From NCBI GenBank assembly GCA_016871135.1, contig VFZQ01000272.1:1-7150 (forward strand): a stretch of 7,150 nucleotides of DNA, read 5' to 3'. Positions within the stretch are counted from its first letter, which is position 1, and each line of letters starts with the position of its first letter. A model generated the notes under the pieces. The model worked only from the letters and a program-made list of their open reading frames with translations. It made no database searches and was not told the DNA's origin. The translations under genes and the position numbers were made by a program. The DNA comes from Acidobacteriota bacterium. GTDB lineage: Bacteria > Acidobacteriota > Terriglobia > Bryobacterales > Bryobacteraceae. Shown here in pieces: positions 6,642 through 7,150 of this stretch.

Positions 6642-7150
6642 CGTAGAACCACACGCCAGTTGCCATCCGCCTTCGCCGGCAGCGTCTTCTTGCGGGTGTA
6701 GTATTCAAGCATCAAGTCGCGAATCGGCGTGTTCGACTGCCACAAGATTTTCGAGCCCGTGAACATGCCATAGCCGGCGCTGCCCGCGTAGCGATAATTG
6801 TTTACCGCAATGCGAAGCTTCTGATCCATCGCCAGCGGCGCGCCTTTATACTTTAGATTGACGATGCGCTGGCCTTCGGGTTTCGACGGATCGATCGCGT
6901 ACTCGACGCCTTGCGCCATGTCGTAGTTGAATCCGATTACAGCCGGATTGGTGCGCGGCTTGCCATTGCAACCCTCGGATGGACAGGGAGCGTAATAGCG
7001 CGCTGCGTTTTCCAAGGCTTCTTTCACCATCTTGCCGTCGCCTTCGATCGCATACAATTCGTTCTCAAACACATAAAGCGCCGCGAGTTCACGCACCGTC
7101 ATCGGCCCTTTGCGAATCCGCATGTTCAGGTTGAACGCGGCCGCGAAGCT
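6638..7150 (-). CDS. 5'-nucleotidase / CpdB-like nucleotide phosphatase, C-terminal part
   Basis: The frame is open to the right edge, so the last 170 residues of a longer protein are visible; the ATG at 7123 is internal. The visible part is the 5'-nucleotidase C-terminal (substrate-binding) domain. It begins with FNLNMRIRKGPMTVREL, followed by the Y-V-F-E-N-E-L motif (residues 26-32 of the visible part), the segment FNYDMAQGVEYAID, the LKYKGAPL turn and the NNYRYAGSAGYGMF loop near 117-130. In UshA-type enzymes aromatic residues in the two motifs stack on the nucleobase; here they are probably Phe28 and a Tyr in NNYRYAG. The GVEYAID and VNNYR wording is closer to 2',3'-cyclic-nucleotide 2'-phosphodiesterases (CpdB/YfkN) than to UshA. 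The N-terminal metallophosphatase domain, signal peptide and promoter lie outside the window. Two cysteines (CPSEGC, visible residues 56 and 61) could form a disulfide. The exact substrate cannot be decided from this half. Confidence 0.85.
   Translation of the reverse strand, partial: SFAAAFNLNMRIRKGPMTVRELAALYVFENELYAIEGDGKMVKEALENAARYYAPCPSEGCNGKPRTNPAVIGFNYDMAQGVEYAIDPSKPEGQRIVNLKYKGAPLAMDQKLRIAVNNYRYAGSAGYGMFTGSKILWQSNTPIRDLMLEYYTRKKTLPAKADGNWRVVLR

Overview
The window looks like ordinary chromosome from a GC-rich member of the Acidobacteriota, probably close to Bryobacterales/Solibacter. The main reasons are a long secreted VWA-domain protein of the acidobacterial type, a secreted CRTAC1-type FG-GAP/VCBS protein followed directly by a secreted TPR protein, and short export signals ending in A-Q. 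This taxonomic call is inference from gene content. I see no tRNA, rRNA, CRISPR array, insertion sequence or phage gene.

Layout. Bases 2-976 (+) hold the C-terminal 324 residues of a glycoside-hydrolase-like TIM-barrel protein, cut by the left edge. After a 30-base gap lies a convergent gene at 1007-3046 (-), an exported 679-residue VWA-domain protein. It diverges from a tightly packed four-gene plus-strand cluster: a STAS anti-sigma-factor antagonist (3090-3443), an unrecognised 89-residue protein (3446-3715), a CRTAC1-family repeat protein with a probable Tat-like leader and a C-terminal ASPIC/UnbV domain (3715-5430), and an exported protein of eleven consecutive TPRs (5427-6641). The last gene, 6638-7150 (-), is the C-terminal 170 residues of a 5'-nucleotidase/CpdB-like enzyme that runs off the right edge.

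How the genes fit together. The four plus-strand genes are separated by 2, -1 and -4 bases, so they are almost certainly co-transcribed and translationally coupled. The first encodes a cytoplasmic switch protein and the last two encode exported repeat proteins. A joint role in regulated envelope or extracellular protein assembly is possible but is only inferred from gene order. The 43 bases between the divergent VWA and STAS start codons contain -10-like boxes in both directions. They are placed so that both transcripts would have almost no 5' leader.

Nothing here proves a new system. The best candidates for a second look are the STAS/89-aa/CRTAC1/TPR cluster, its unrecognised 89-aa member, and the hydrolase-like protein whose expected catalytic glutamates are not visible.
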